Below are positions 25,090-33,768 of a stretch of 64,000 nucleotides of DNA, one piece after another (positions within the stretch are counted from its first letter, which is position 1; each line of letters begins with the position of its first letter). This stretch comes from Sphingobium chlorophenolicum. Lineage in GTDB: Bacteria; Pseudomonadota; Alphaproteobacteria; Sphingomonadales; Sphingomonadaceae. The DNA lies in contig NZ_JFHR01000012.1 of NCBI RefSeq assembly GCF_000722875.1, positions 52,749 to 116,748 of the forward strand, given 5' to 3'. The notes beneath the pieces are model-generated. The model had not been told where the DNA came from. It saw only the letters and a program-made list of their open reading frames with translations, and searched no databases. The position numbers were made by a program, and so were the translations under genes.

Positions 25090-27495
25090 ATGGCATCCAC
25101 CGAAAAGAAGAAGAAAACCGTCTCCGCCCGTACCAAGGTGCGGCCCGCGGGCTTCCCGACACGCGAACAGGTGATGGATTTCATCACCACTTCGGAACAG
25201 GCGGCGGGAAAGCGGGAAATCGCCAAGGCGTTCGGCCTGAAGGGGCAGGAGAAGATCGCGCTCAAGGCGCTGCTGAAGGACATGGCGGACGAAGGGCTGA
25301 TCGACATCGGCCCCGCCCGCGCCTTCCACAAGATGGGCGGCGTGCCCAAGGTCACGGTGCTGCGGATCGTCGATGTGGACGACACGACTTTGATCGCCAC
25401 GCCCGAACGCTGGGAGGCGGAGGGGCAGCCCGCGCCCCGGCTGCGCATTGTGGAGCGGGGCAAGCGGGGGGCGCTGACGATCGGCGACCGCATATTGGCG
25501 CGCACGGAGGAGGCCGGGCGCGGCTGGGTCGCGCATCCGATGAAGAAGCTCGCCAAGGCCAGCGAGGAATTGCTGGGCGTGGTGGAGGAGGGCGATGGGG
25601 GCAAGCTGTGGCTGCGCCCCGTCGACAAGCGCATCCGCCGGGACACGCCGATTTCCGACGCCGGAACCGCGAAGAAGGGCGATCTGGTGCTGGCCGAGCC
25701 GGTGGGGCGGCCTCCCCGGATCACGGCGCGGGTCACGGACATATTGGGCGATCCCTTCGTCCCGCGCAGTTTCAGCCTGATCGCCATCCACAAGCATGGC
25801 ATTCCCCACGTCTTTTCCGATCGGGTGGAGGAAGAGGCGGTGTCGGCATCGAAACTCGCCCTGCATGAGGATAAGCGGGAGGATTTGCGGCATTTGCCCA
25901 TCGTCGCCATCGATCCGGTCGATGCGCGGGACCACGACGATGCGGTCTGGGCCGCTCCAGACGACGATCCCGCCAATGTGGGTGGCTACAAGGCGATCGT
26001 CGCGATTGCGGACGTCAGCTATTATGTGCGGCCGGGCAGCGCGCTGGACCGGGAGGCGCGCAAGCGGGGGAACAGCGTCTATTTCCCTGATCTGGTCGTG
26101 CCGATGCTGCCGCATCAGCTTTCGTCGGACATGTGTTCGCTGCGGGCGGGCGAGGATCGGGCGGCGATGGCCTGTCACCTTGTCCTCGACGCTGCGGGCA
26201 AGGTGAAGAGCTGGCGCTTCTCCCGCGCGGTGATCCGGGTGGCGGCGGTGCTGGCCTATGAGGATGCGCAGGCGGCGATCGATGGCGATAAGCCCCTCCC
26301 CTTCAGGGGAGGGGTTGGGGGTGGGGGCGTCCCCCAAGCGCAGCGTCTGGCCGATAGCCCCCACCCCAACCCCTCCCCTGAAGGGGAGGGGCTTGATTTG
26401 CTGGAAACCGCGCTGAAGCCGCTCTGGGCCTGCTGGGCGTTGTTGCGCAAGGCGCGGGACAAGCGGGAGCCGCTGGCGCTGGACCTGCCGGAGCGGCGGG
26501 TGGTGCTGGACGATTATGGCAAGATCGTCAGCGTCGCGGTGCGCGAACGGCTCGACGCGCATATGCTGATCGAGGATTATATGATCGCGGCCAATGTCGC
26601 GGCGGCCAAGGCGCTGGAAGCGAAGAAGGCGCCGGTCATGTACCGCGTCCATGAACCGCCCAGCCGGGACAAGCTGGTGGCGTTGAAGGACTATCTGGCG
26701 ACGTTCGACATCGAATTCGCGCTGGGGCAGGTGGTGAAGCCCGCGACCTTCAACCAGTTGATCAAGCGCGTCGGGGACGCCGAGGAAAAGTCCCAGATCA
26801 TGGAGCAGATCCTGCGCAGCCAGACACAGGCCTATTATGCGCCGTCCAATCTGGGCCATTTCGGGCTGGCGCTGGGTTCCTATGCCCATTTCACCTCGCC
26901 GATCCGGCGTTATGCGGACCTGTTGGTGCACCGGGCGCTGGTGGGCGCTTATGGGCTGGAACTGCCCGCGCCCAAGGGGGACATTCCCGACCGGTCTTCG
27001 CTGAGCGGCGAGGATATGGAGAATATGGGCCGCGTCGGCGAGATGATCAGCCAGCATGAACGCCGTGCCATGGAGGCGGAGCGCGAGACCATCGACCGCT
27101 ATGTCGCGGCCTTCCTGGCGGCGCATGTGGGTGATCTGGTGGAGGCGCGGATCACCGGGGTGCAGAGTTTCGGCTTCTTCGCGACGGTAGAGGGGTTGGG
27201 CGGCGACGGGCTGGTGCCGGTGTCGACTTTGGGCGACGAGCGCTTCTTCTATGACGAGGCGGGGCGGGCGCTGGAGGGCGTCGAGAGCGGCGACCGCTAT
27301 ACGGTGGGGCAGCGGCTGCAATTGCGGCTGGTGGAGGCGGACCCGATAAACGGGGCATTGCGCTTCGAACTGCCCGACGCCCTGCCGCAGCGGCCCAGCT
27401 TCAGGAAGGATCGTGCGCGGCCGGGCAGTGCCCGGCGCGGGCGGCCCGCCAATATCCGGCATATTGGCGCCAAGCGGGGAAAGCATCGGCGGTGA
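25090..27495 (+). CDS. rnr: Ribonuclease R with in-frame repeat insertion
   Basis: RNase R is a processive 3'-5' exoribonuclease that digests structured RNA. The 801-residue product has a basic N-terminus (MASTEKKKKTVSARTKVR), cold-shock domains, the RNB domain with DPVDARDHDDAV (Asp 275, 281, 283 and 284), HFTSPIRRYADLLVHRAL and a C-terminal S1 domain (GDLVEARITGVQSFGFFATV). Residues 401-435 are encoded by a palindromic repeat of exactly 105 bases (26290-26394), placed in the loop before LDLLETALKPL, which is variable in the family. The frame is kept, so the protein is probably still made. The basic tail RPGSARRGRPAN closes it. Confidence 0.93.
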   Translation: MASTEKKKKTVSARTKVRPAGFPTREQVMDFITTSEQAAGKREIAKAFGLKGQEKIALKALLKDMADEGLIDIGPARAFHKMGGVPKVTVLRIVDVDDTTLIATPERWEAEGQPAPRLRIVERGKRGALTIGDRILARTEEAGRGWVAHPMKKLAKASEELLGVVEEGDGGKLWLRPVDKRIRRDTPISDAGTAKKGDLVLAEPVGRPPRITARVTDILGDPFVPRSFSLIAIHKHGIPHVFSDRVEEEAVSASKLALHEDKREDLRHLPIVAIDPVDARDHDDAVWAAPDDDPANVGGYKAIVAIADVSYYVRPGSALDREARKRGNSVYFPDLVVPMLPHQLSSDMCSLRAGEDRAAMACHLVLDAAGKVKSWRFSRAVIRVAAVLAYEDAQAAIDGDKPLPFRGGVGGGGVPQAQRLADSPHPNPSPEGEGLDLLETALKPLWACWALLRKARDKREPLALDLPERRVVLDDYGKIVSVAVRERLDAHMLIEDYMIAANVAAAKALEAKKAPVMYRVHEPPSRDKLVALKDYLATFDIEFALGQVVKPATFNQLIKRVGDAEEKSQIMEQILRSQTQAYYAPSNLGHFGLALGSYAHFTSPIRRYADLLVHRALVGAYGLELPAPKGDIPDRSSLSGEDMENMGRVGEMISQHERRAMEAERETIDRYVAAFLAAHVGDLVEARITGVQSFGFFATVEGLGGDGLVPVSTLGDERFFYDEAGRALEGVESGDRYTVGQRLQLRLVEADPINGALRFELPDALPQRPSFRKDRARPGSARRGRPANIRHIGAKRGKHRR
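26290..26394. repeat. Palindromic repeat (family B) inserted in frame in rnr
   Basis: The left arm 26290-26328 (AAGCCCCTCCCCTTCAGGGG...) and the right arm 26357-26394 are reverse complements except for one G. The 28-base spacer is 26329-26356. The total of 105 bases is 35 codons, so the reading frame is unchanged. The translated motif contains PHPNPSPEGEG. A related element starts at 63962. Confidence 0.85.
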
Positions 27496-27570
27496 CGGAG
27501 GCGCTTAGGAGGCCTGCCCGGACGACGCGGATAAATCTGGACTCGCCTGATTGGGGGTGGAAAGCGGACC

Positions 27571-27714
27571 TATCCTATTCCTCCCCATCGAGAGATGGGG
27601 AGGGGGACCAGCCGAAGGCTGGTGGAGGGGAAAGAGGCGCGACCTCCGAATTTCCCCTCCACCATCGGCTGTGCCGACGGTCCCCCTCCCCACGCTGCGC
27701 GTAGGGAGGAATTG
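27571..27714. repeat. GC-rich palindromic intergenic repeat, family A, copy 2
   Basis: A large palindrome reading CTCCCCATCGAGAGATGGGG...GGTGGAGGGGAAA and, on the other side, TTCCCCTCCACC...GGTCCCCCTCCCC. It fills most of the 269-base gap between rnr and the WYL-like gene. It is in the opposite orientation to copy 1. The remaining bases hold no ORF or clear promoter. Confidence 0.8.
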
Positions 27715-27764
27715 AGGTCAGCTATTGGCTATAAGCCGAGAATGCCAAACCGAACCGCGAGACC

Positions 27765-28085
27765 TCAGGCCGCTGCGCTCTCCGGCTCCACGGCGAACAG
27801 GGTCACGCCCTTATATTTGCTGTCGCCCTGATCGTAGAGGCCGTGCATGGCCTCGAACTTTTCCTCGATCAGGTTGACGTCGTTCAATCCCGCCAGCTTA
27901 AAGGTGCCCAGCTTCAACTCCCTTGGCGGGCGGCCGTCGCGTTCGATCGTCACGGCGTCGATGAACATCTCGTCATGCCGCGTGTAGAGAATGTGCGGGG
28001 CCAGCTTCACGACCATCTTGTTATAGGTCGCGGTCAGACATTTCTGGAGCGCGATGGCTTCGAAGAACATGGTGGGAGCGTTCAT
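27765..28085 (-). CDS. Small WYL-like domain protein, 106 aa
   Basis: The product begins MNAPTMFFEAIALQKCLTAT. The layout of a helix with an A-I-x(4)-C/L pattern, a TYNKMVVKLAPHILYTRHDE segment and a strand FIDAVTIERDG resembles the WYL (Sm-like) domain that senses nucleotides or other ligands, but here without its usual helix-turn-helix. The identity is uncertain. It stands between the family A repeat and the MATE gene on the same strand. It could also be an unrelated small beta-fold protein. Confidence 0.45.
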   Translation of the reverse strand: MNAPTMFFEAIALQKCLTATYNKMVVKLAPHILYTRHDEMFIDAVTIERDGRPPRELKLGTFKLAGLNDVNLIEEKFEAMHGLYDQGDSKYKGVTLFAVEPESAAA

Positions 28086-28177
28086 GATGCGCTTTTCATG
28101 ACAAATTTGACGCCCAGGTTCAATTGCTTTGTGCATCGCACCATCGTCCTGCAATGCAATCAGGCGGATTGGCGGGG

Positions 28178-29554
28178 TCAGATGGTTCGCGCATGCGACA
28201 GCAGGTGCAATCGCTCCCGCAACGCCCAGCGCGTCACCAGCGACAACGCCACCACCCCCAGTCCACTCGCCAGTCCCAGCCAGATGCCCAGCCCCTGCAA
28301 CCCCAGCGGAAAGGCCAGGATGACGCCGACGCCGATGCCGATCACCCAATAGCCGATCAGGGCGAAGATCATCGGCACCCGCGTATCCTGTATGCCCCGC
28401 AGCACGCCTGCGCCCACGGCCTGCGCGGCATCCACCAACTGGAACAGCGCCGCGACGCCCAGAAAACTCACCGCCAGCGCCGCCGTCCGCCCGTTGGCCG
28501 GATCGTGCAGGTCGAGGAAGGCCGAAATCAGCGTCCGGGGAAAGGCGATCAGCATCGCCGCCGCCATCAGCGCGAATCCGGTGCCGATCGCCAGCGCCAG
28601 CCATCCCGCCCGGCCGACTCCCGCCCGGTCCTGCTTTCCATAGGCCAGCCCCACGCGCACCGTCGCCGCCTGGCCGATGCCCATCGGCACCATGAAGACC
28701 AAAGCCGCGATCTGGATCGCCACCGCATGCGCCGCCAGCGAGTCGCGGTCGATCAGCCCCATCAGGAAGGCCGATGCGTTGAACACCGTCGTCTCGAACC
28801 CCAGGGTGATGGCGATCGGCAGGCCCAGCGCCCAGACGGCCCGGTGCCGTTCACGGTCCCGCGTCCAGAATTGGCCCAGCAGGCGATAGCGCCGGAACCG
28901 CCGGTCGATCAGGATCACCGCCAGCAACCCGAAGAACAGGAAGGAGGAGGAGAGGCTGCTCGCAATCCCCGCGCCGAACATGCCCAGCGCCGGGAAGCCC
29001 AGATGGCCGAAGATCAGCGCCCACCCCGCCAGCACGTTGAACGGAATGGCGCAGACCATGATGATCAGGCCCCAGACCGGCCGCTCCAGCGCGGCAATGA
29101 AGTTGCGCAGCGTCGTGAAGCCCAGAAAGGGCAGCAACGCCCATTGCAGCCCGCGCATCAATTCACCGGCCTGCCGCGCAAGGTCCGCTTCCTGACCCAT
29201 CAGCAGCAGGATCGCCTCGCTCTCCCATAACAAGACCCAGGCGGGCAGCACGAACAGTGCGGCGGCGCGCAAGGTCTGGTGCACGGTGCGCCGCACGTCC
29301 CGCACCGAATGGCGTCGCCGCCCGCGCTCGGTCGCGATCAGCGGCGCGGCGGCGGTGACCAGCCCCATGCCGAAGATCAGCAGCGCGTTGAACAGGTTGA
29401 TCGCCAGCGCTCCGGAAGCCACTGCGCTCGCGCCCAACCGGCCCAGCAGCAGCAGGTCGGTCACCGCGATTCCCGCCCAGGCGATATTGCCCGCGATCAT
29501 CGGCAACGCGAGCGCCGTCAGCGCCCCGGCTTCCAGACGCCAGGGTGACGCCAT
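28178..29554 (-). CDS. MATE-family multidrug/toxin efflux transporter
   Basis: The 458-residue inner-membrane protein shows about 12 hydrophobic segments and the MATE pattern: LALPMIAGNIAWAGIAVTDL at the start, LGRLGASAVASGALAINLFN, and a mid-protein repeat with PIAITLGFETTVFNASAFL and VPMGIGQAATVRVG. It probably exports cationic compounds in exchange for H+ or Na+. The ATG at 29554 shares bases with the stop of the DUF808 gene (TGATG), so the two are translationally coupled. Thirty upstream in-frame residues are not hydrophobic and are left out. Confidence 0.87.
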   Translation of the reverse strand: MASPWRLEAGALTALALPMIAGNIAWAGIAVTDLLLLGRLGASAVASGALAINLFNALLIFGMGLVTAAAPLIATERGRRRHSVRDVRRTVHQTLRAAALFVLPAWVLLWESEAILLLMGQEADLARQAGELMRGLQWALLPFLGFTTLRNFIAALERPVWGLIIMVCAIPFNVLAGWALIFGHLGFPALGMFGAGIASSLSSSFLFFGLLAVILIDRRFRRYRLLGQFWTRDRERHRAVWALGLPIAITLGFETTVFNASAFLMGLIDRDSLAAHAVAIQIAALVFMVPMGIGQAATVRVGLAYGKQDRAGVGRAGWLALAIGTGFALMAAAMLIAFPRTLISAFLDLHDPANGRTAALAVSFLGVAALFQLVDAAQAVGAGVLRGIQDTRVPMIFALIGYWVIGIGVGVILAFPLGLQGLGIWLGLASGLGVVALSLVTRWALRERLHLLSHARTI

Positions 29555-30483
29555 CAATGCTTCTTGAAAAGGTGCAGCACCGCCACGACGATGCCGCCGA
29601 CGACCAGCCCGACGATGCCCGCGCCCACCGCGTTCACCACCCAATCCACGACGGGACCGACGGCTGGCACGGCCTGCGCGGCGCTTTCCGCGACATGATG
29701 GATCGCGCCGGGGATCAGATCCCAGTGGAATTCATGCAGCCCATGGACGATCAGGCCGCCGCCGACCCACAGCATCGCCGCCGTGCCCACGACCGACAAT
29801 ATCCGCATCAGCACCGGCATGGCCTTCACCATCGCCCGGCCCAGCGCCCGCGTACCCGCAGACCGCCGTTCGGCCAGATGCAGCCCGATATCGTCCATCT
29901 TCACGATGAAGCCGACGACGCCATAGACGCCCGCCGTGATCAGGATCGCGACGACTACCAATATGATCGCCTGTTCCCAGATCGGTTCCGCGGCCACCGT
30001 GCCCAGCGCGATCGCCATGATCTCGCCCGACAGGATGAAGTCGGTGCGGATCGCGCCGGACACCTTCTGGTCCTCCAATTCCTTAGAACTGTGCGTTTCC
30101 AGCGCCTCTTCGGCCAGATCATGGCCGCCCTGCACGGCTTCCAGCAGCTTCTCCGCAGCCTCGAAACAGAGGAACGCGCCGCCTAGCATCAGCAGCGGCG
30201 GCAACAGCCATGGCGCGAAGGCGCTCAGCAGCAGCGCGGCGGGCAGCAGGAACAACAGTTTGTTGCGCAGCGATCCCTTGGCGATCTTCCAGATGATCGG
30301 CAGTTCGCGGTCGGGCGTCAGCCCCATGACATAGCGCGGCGTGACGGCGGTGTCGTCGATCACGACGCCTGCCGCCTTGGACCCCGCCTTGCCCGCTGCG
30401 GCGGCGACGTCGTCCAGCGAAGTGGCGGTCAGCTTTGCAATCCCCGCCACATCGTCCAGCAGCGCAATCAGACCCGAAGGCAT
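29554..30483 (-). CDS. DUF808 family inner-membrane protein (YedI-like)
   Basis: The 309-residue protein opens MPSGLIALLDDVAGIAKLTA and SLDDVAAAAGKAGSKAAGVV, the DUF808 signature, with VIDDTAVTPRYV after it. At least four membrane segments follow. The family's function is unknown. It is the first gene of a two-gene unit with the MATE pump. About 118 bases lie upstream, to the next minus-strand gene. It is full length for the family. Confidence 0.88.
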   Translation of the reverse strand: MPSGLIALLDDVAGIAKLTATSLDDVAAAAGKAGSKAAGVVIDDTAVTPRYVMGLTPDRELPIIWKIAKGSLRNKLLFLLPAALLLSAFAPWLLPPLLMLGGAFLCFEAAEKLLEAVQGGHDLAEEALETHSSKELEDQKVSGAIRTDFILSGEIMAIALGTVAAEPIWEQAIILVVVAILITAGVYGVVGFIVKMDDIGLHLAERRSAGTRALGRAMVKAMPVLMRILSVVGTAAMLWVGGGLIVHGLHEFHWDLIPGAIHHVAESAAQAVPAVGPVVDWVVNAVGAGIVGLVVGGIVVAVLHLFKKH

Positions 30484-30601
30484 TGATAAAATTCCCCTGT
30501 TGATCCCGACACGGAACCGGAAGCCGTCTCATAGAGGCGGGGCAAGGGCGGGGCAATGGACCCGAACGGCTTTGACCGACAAATGGCCGGCGCGCAGTTT
30601 A

Positions 30602-30850
30602 TCAGTGCAGCCCGCGATAATTGCCGGGCGGGTCGCTGGCGGGGAAGCTTTCGTCGATCTGCTCGTCCACCAAATCCCAGTCGCGCGCGTCGATATGCTG
30701 CTCTTCCGGCCCGGCATCGCGCACCCGGCCGGATGTGAAGGCGCGTCCCCATTGGTCCCCGGTTTCGCCTTTGCCCTGCGATCGCTTCCATCCCTTCCAC
30801 GCCGCAGCGCCCAATCCGGTCAGGAATGCCAGTTTCAATAACCCCTTCAT
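30602..30850 (-). CDS. Small protein with DESFPASDPP motif, 82 aa
   Basis: The product begins MKGLLKLAFLTGLGAAAWKG, a short hydrophobic anchor or signal-like segment, and ends DEQIDESFPASDPPGNYRGLH. The ESFPASDPP motif recurs at the C-terminus of many small sphingomonad and rhizobial proteins of unknown role, some stress-linked (general knowledge). Its ATG overlaps the stop of the upstream gene (ATGA), so the two are coupled. It is likely membrane-associated; the function is unknown. Confidence 0.6.
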   Translation of the reverse strand: MKGLLKLAFLTGLGAAAWKGWKRSQGKGETGDQWGRAFTSGRVRDAGPEEQHIDARDWDLVDEQIDESFPASDPPGNYRGLH

Positions 30851-31176
30851 TTCGGCTTCTCCTGTCTGTCATGCAGATGAACCCAATCGGCCCGGTTGCC
30901 GGTGACGCTGTCGGGCGCCAGCGGAATTTCGCCTTCCTCGTCGGTGCCGCCCGGCGGTTCGACGGCGGGCGCGGCGGCGATGGACCAGCGCTGGCGCAGC
31001 GCGGCGTCGATCATCGCTCGCCATACCTGTCCATCGCCCGCCTCCGCCATGGCGTCGTCCGGGTCTTTCATGATCGCGATCAGACCGGCCGCCTGCTCCA
31101 CGCGATCCCGCCAGTCATCGGGGTTCCCGGCGGCCAGGTGGCGGGCCAGCCGTTCCAATAGGGTGCGCTGCTCCAT
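30847..31176 (-). CDS. Hypothetical acidic/helical protein, 109 aa
   Basis: The frame starts MEQRTLLERLARHLAAGNPD and continues WRDRVEQAAGLIAIMKDPDD and a C-terminal tail ending RQEKPK. It is soluble and mostly helical in appearance. The ATG has no strong ribosome binding site, and the frame extends to 31338, but that extension is antisense to the next gene. It is coupled (ATGA) to the DESFPASDPP gene. No domain was recognised. Confidence 0.5.
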   Translation of the reverse strand: MEQRTLLERLARHLAAGNPDDWRDRVEQAAGLIAIMKDPDDAMAEAGDGQVWRAMIDAALRQRWSIAAAPAVEPPGGTDEEGEIPLAPDSVTGNRADWVHLHDRQEKPK

Positions 31177-31281
31177 GACGGGATGAACGCGGGCGGCATC
31201 GCTCTGTTCCCGCCTCGTAACGGAGTGAACGGCAACGCCCGTCGCTCGTTGCAGCGAAGCGGGGATCGAAAGGAGAGAGCC

Positions 31282-31587
31282 ATGCCCCAGGGCGACAAGA
31301 GCAGCTACACCGACAAGCAGAAGCGCAAGGCCGAGCATATGGAGAAGGGTTATGAGGATCGCGGCGTCTCAGGAAAAGAGGCGGAACGGCGCGCCTGGGC
31401 CACGGTGAACAAGGAATCGGGCGGCGGGAACAAATCCGGTTCCGGCCGGGGGAAGGCCGATACCCGCGTCTCATCCCGCAAGGGCGGGAAAAAGGGTGGG
31501 GCGGCCTCGTCCCGTCGAACGGCGGCCGACCGCTCTGCCGCTGCGAAAAAGGGTTGGGAAACCCGGCGGAAGAAGGCGGGGGGATAG
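31282..31587 (+). CDS. Small basic protein, 'plasmid stabilization'-like
   Basis: The 101-residue protein starts MPQGDKSSYTDKQKRKAEHM and continues RGVSGKEAERRAWATVNKES, then SGSGRGK and a Lys/Arg/Ala-rich tail (AAAKKGWETRRKKAGG). This small family is widespread in Proteobacteria and is annotated as plasmid stabilization protein without firm evidence. The composition suggests nucleic-acid binding. An AGGAGAGA ribosome binding site precedes the ATG. It is divergent from the minus-strand pair before it. Confidence 0.75.
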   Translation: MPQGDKSSYTDKQKRKAEHMEKGYEDRGVSGKEAERRAWATVNKESGGGNKSGSGRGKADTRVSSRKGGKKGGAASSRRTAADRSAAAKKGWETRRKKAGG

Positions 31588-31593
31588 CCGCCA

Positions 31594-31732
31594 AATCCTC
31601 CCTGCGCGTAGCGTGGGGAGGGGGACCGCTCGCGTAGCGAGTGGTGGAGGGGAAATTCGGAGGTCACGCCATTTCCCCTCCACCAGCCTTCGGCCGGTCC
31701 CCCTCCCCATCTATCGATGGGGAGGAATAGGA
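31594..31732. repeat. GC-rich palindromic intergenic repeat, family A, copy 3
   Basis: The most symmetric copy: TCCTCCCTGCGCGTAGCG, GGGGAGGGGGACC and GGTGGAGGGGAAA on the left mirror TTTCCCCTCCACC, GGTCCCCCTCCCC and ATGGGGAGGAAT on the right, with small inner hairpins CGCTCGCGTAGCGAG and GCCTTCGGC. It fills the gap between two convergent genes and may act as a terminator for both. Confidence 0.85.
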
Positions 31733-31745
31733 AGGTTTGTGCTGC

Positions 31746-32612
31746 CTAGCGGAATACCACCGTCTTGCCGCCGTTCCGCAATACCCGCCGGTCGGCCAGC
31801 CAGCCCACCGCTCGCGCCAGCACCTGCGCCTCGATATCCCGCCCGATCCGGATCATGTCCTCCGCCGTGGCGCGATGGTCGATCCGCTCCACCGCCTGTT
31901 CGATGATCGGCCCCTCGTCCAGATCGGCCGTCACGAAATGCGCCGTCGCGCCGATCAGCTTCACGCCCCGCTCGTGCGCCCGATGATAGGGGCGCGCGCC
32001 CTTGAAGCCCGGCAGGAAGCTGTGATGGATATTCACGCAACGTCCCGCCAGCGCCTCCACCAGCCCTTCGGACAGAACCTGCATGTAGCGGGCCAGGATC
32101 AGATATTCCGACTGCGTCCGCTCGAAAATCCCCAGCAAAGCGGCCTCCTGGGCTGCCTTGTCGCCGTTGGGCGGCAGTTCATGATAGGGGATGCCGTGCC
32201 ATTCGGTGATCCGCCGCATGTCGGGATGGTTGGACACCACGCCCATGATGTCGACCGCCAGCGTCCCCGTCTGCCAGCGGTGCAGCAGGTCGGCCAGGCA
32301 ATGCGACCCCTTGGACACGGCGATCAGCATGCGCGGCCTTTCGTCCGCCGCCGTCAGCCGCCAGTCCATGGCGAAGCGCGTCCCCACATCGGCGAAATCC
32401 CCGCGCAGGCGGTCCGTATCGCCCATGCGGTCATCGGTCGCCTCGAACGCGACGCGCATGAAGAAGCGGCCGGCTTCCCGGTCCGCATATTGCTGGCTGT
32501 CGGTGATGAAGCCGCCGCGCTCCGCCAGGAACTGGCTGACCGCTGCGACGATGCCCACCCGGTCGGCGCAGGCCAGGGTCAGCACCCAGGATGGAACAAC
32601 CGGATCAGTCAA
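31746..32612 (-). CDS. purU: Formyltetrahydrofolate deformylase
   Basis: PurU hydrolyses 10-formyl-THF to formate and THF, balancing one-carbon pools for purine synthesis. The 288-residue product has an N-terminal ACT domain (VLTLACADRVGIVAAVSQFL) and the formyltransferase core with NIHHSFLPGFKGARPYHRA (active-site His) and FVTADLDEGPIIEQ (catalytic Asp). It appears to start at a TTG (32612) preceded by GGGGGAG at a spacing of 7-8 bases; the only ATG there is out of frame. It precedes the family A repeat. Confidence 0.92.
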   Translation of the reverse strand: MTDPVVPSWVLTLACADRVGIVAAVSQFLAERGGFITDSQQYADREAGRFFMRVAFEATDDRMGDTDRLRGDFADVGTRFAMDWRLTAADERPRMLIAVSKGSHCLADLLHRWQTGTLAVDIMGVVSNHPDMRRITEWHGIPYHELPPNGDKAAQEAALLGIFERTQSEYLILARYMQVLSEGLVEALAGRCVNIHHSFLPGFKGARPYHRAHERGVKLIGATAHFVTADLDEGPIIEQAVERIDHRATAEDMIRIGRDIEAQVLARAVGWLADRRVLRNGGKTVVFR

Positions 32613-32674
32613 CGCGCATCTCCCCCGCAAAACTGCCGGATGCGTTGCCCCAAGCCTGCCCGCCGATCAACCCG

Positions 32675-33703
32675 TTATGCGCGTTCGTCGCCCGGCGCGC
32701 TGGTCATCGCGAAGATGCCGGTGGCATTGCCGGTGTCGAAGGCCAGGTCCAGCCCGCCGGTTTCCGGATCGATATCGCGGCTGATGAATTCGTAGAACGA
32801 CCCCGGCACCTGCCGCAATGCGTTTCCGGCGAACAGCCGCTCCACCGTGTCGGCGCGGAAGGCCGTCTGCCGCACCCGGCCGGATCGGGAGATTTCCAGC
32901 CTGTCCTTCATCGGCCAGTCCTCCGCCTTCAGCCGCTCGGCCAGTGCGGCGACGTCCGCCACCCGGTCCGTCGCATGGTTGAAGGCATTGCCCTCCGTCG
33001 CGATCCAGGCGGCCTCATGGGATCGGGAGAGGAGTAGTTCATAATCCTCGATGGAGACGGGCGCATGCTGCCGGTCGAAGGCCGCGACGATCACCGGCAG
33101 CGCCGCTTCCGCCTCCGCCAGCGAGACCGGCGCGCCGTCCGCATATTTGCGCAGCACCGCCTTGGCCTCTGCCGTTAGGGGATCGCGGGACGTGCCGAAC
33201 ACCCGCGCCGCCGCATCGGCAAATTCAGGGTCGAACCGGTCGACATGTAGTTCCGACAGGAAGAATTGCGGGATCCCCTCTGGAAAATCGGCGTGGCGAT
33301 AGGCGCGCCCGGTCATCCGCAGCCGGTCCAGCGGATAGACAGCCGCCATCTGATAGCCCAACGGGGCGAATATGCGGGAGAAAGCCTCTTCGCCTGGCGG
33401 CAATTCACCGGTAGGTCCGTCAATCAGCCGCACGGTGCGCAAGGCGCCATGATCGAACACCACCTTGCCCCCACGGGCCAGCCGGTCGGCGACATAGGCC
33501 GCGCCGCTCGGCACCCGCTCCAGCAGGCCGTGGAACAGGGCGACATTCATCGCCATGGCGAAGGCGGCGCGGGAAACATGGGGGCCGCGCTCGTTCATCA
33601 GCGCGGGATCGATTTCCAGCGCGTCCATCGCCGTATTCGCCGCCTCCGCGCCCAAAATCCCCTCGACCAGCGCGCTGACCACCCTTTGATTCTCGACCGT
33701 CAT
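32675..33703 (-). CDS. hglS: DUF1338 protein: 2-oxoadipate dioxygenase/decarboxylase-like
   Basis: The 342-residue product belongs to the DUF1338 family (HglS/YdcJ), in which HglS converts 2-oxoadipate to D-2-hydroxyglutarate in D-lysine catabolism using Fe(II). Visible: KVVFDHGALRTVRL with a metal-ligand His, then FPEGIPQFFLSELHVDRF with a further candidate His and Glu, and SFYEFISRDID at the end. Other lysine genes are not nearby, so the substrate is inferred from the family. It is 63 bases upstream of purU on the same strand. Confidence 0.8.
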   Translation of the reverse strand: MTVENQRVVSALVEGILGAEAANTAMDALEIDPALMNERGPHVSRAAFAMAMNVALFHGLLERVPSGAAYVADRLARGGKVVFDHGALRTVRLIDGPTGELPPGEEAFSRIFAPLGYQMAAVYPLDRLRMTGRAYRHADFPEGIPQFFLSELHVDRFDPEFADAAARVFGTSRDPLTAEAKAVLRKYADGAPVSLAEAEAALPVIVAAFDRQHAPVSIEDYELLLSRSHEAAWIATEGNAFNHATDRVADVAALAERLKAEDWPMKDRLEISRSGRVRQTAFRADTVERLFAGNALRQVPGSFYEFISRDIDPETGGLDLAFDTGNATGIFAMTSAPGDERA

Positions 33704-33768
33704 GGGACGCTCCCTGATGAAGCCCCCTTATCGCATGCTTGAAATAAAATTCCAAGATGCTGCAAGAT

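Noticed and set aside
24217..27486. Open frame of 1089 codons on the minus strand
   Set aside because: It mirrors rnr and the MOSC gene, whose reading frames show clear motifs. The antisense protein is Arg/His/Pro-rich and unstructured.
31177..31338. Upstream extension of the 30847-31176 gene with a hydrophobic start
   Set aside because: The extension is antisense to the 5' part of the small basic protein gene and its hydrophobic character is only the mirror of Lys/Arg-rich codons. It lacks a ribosome binding site.
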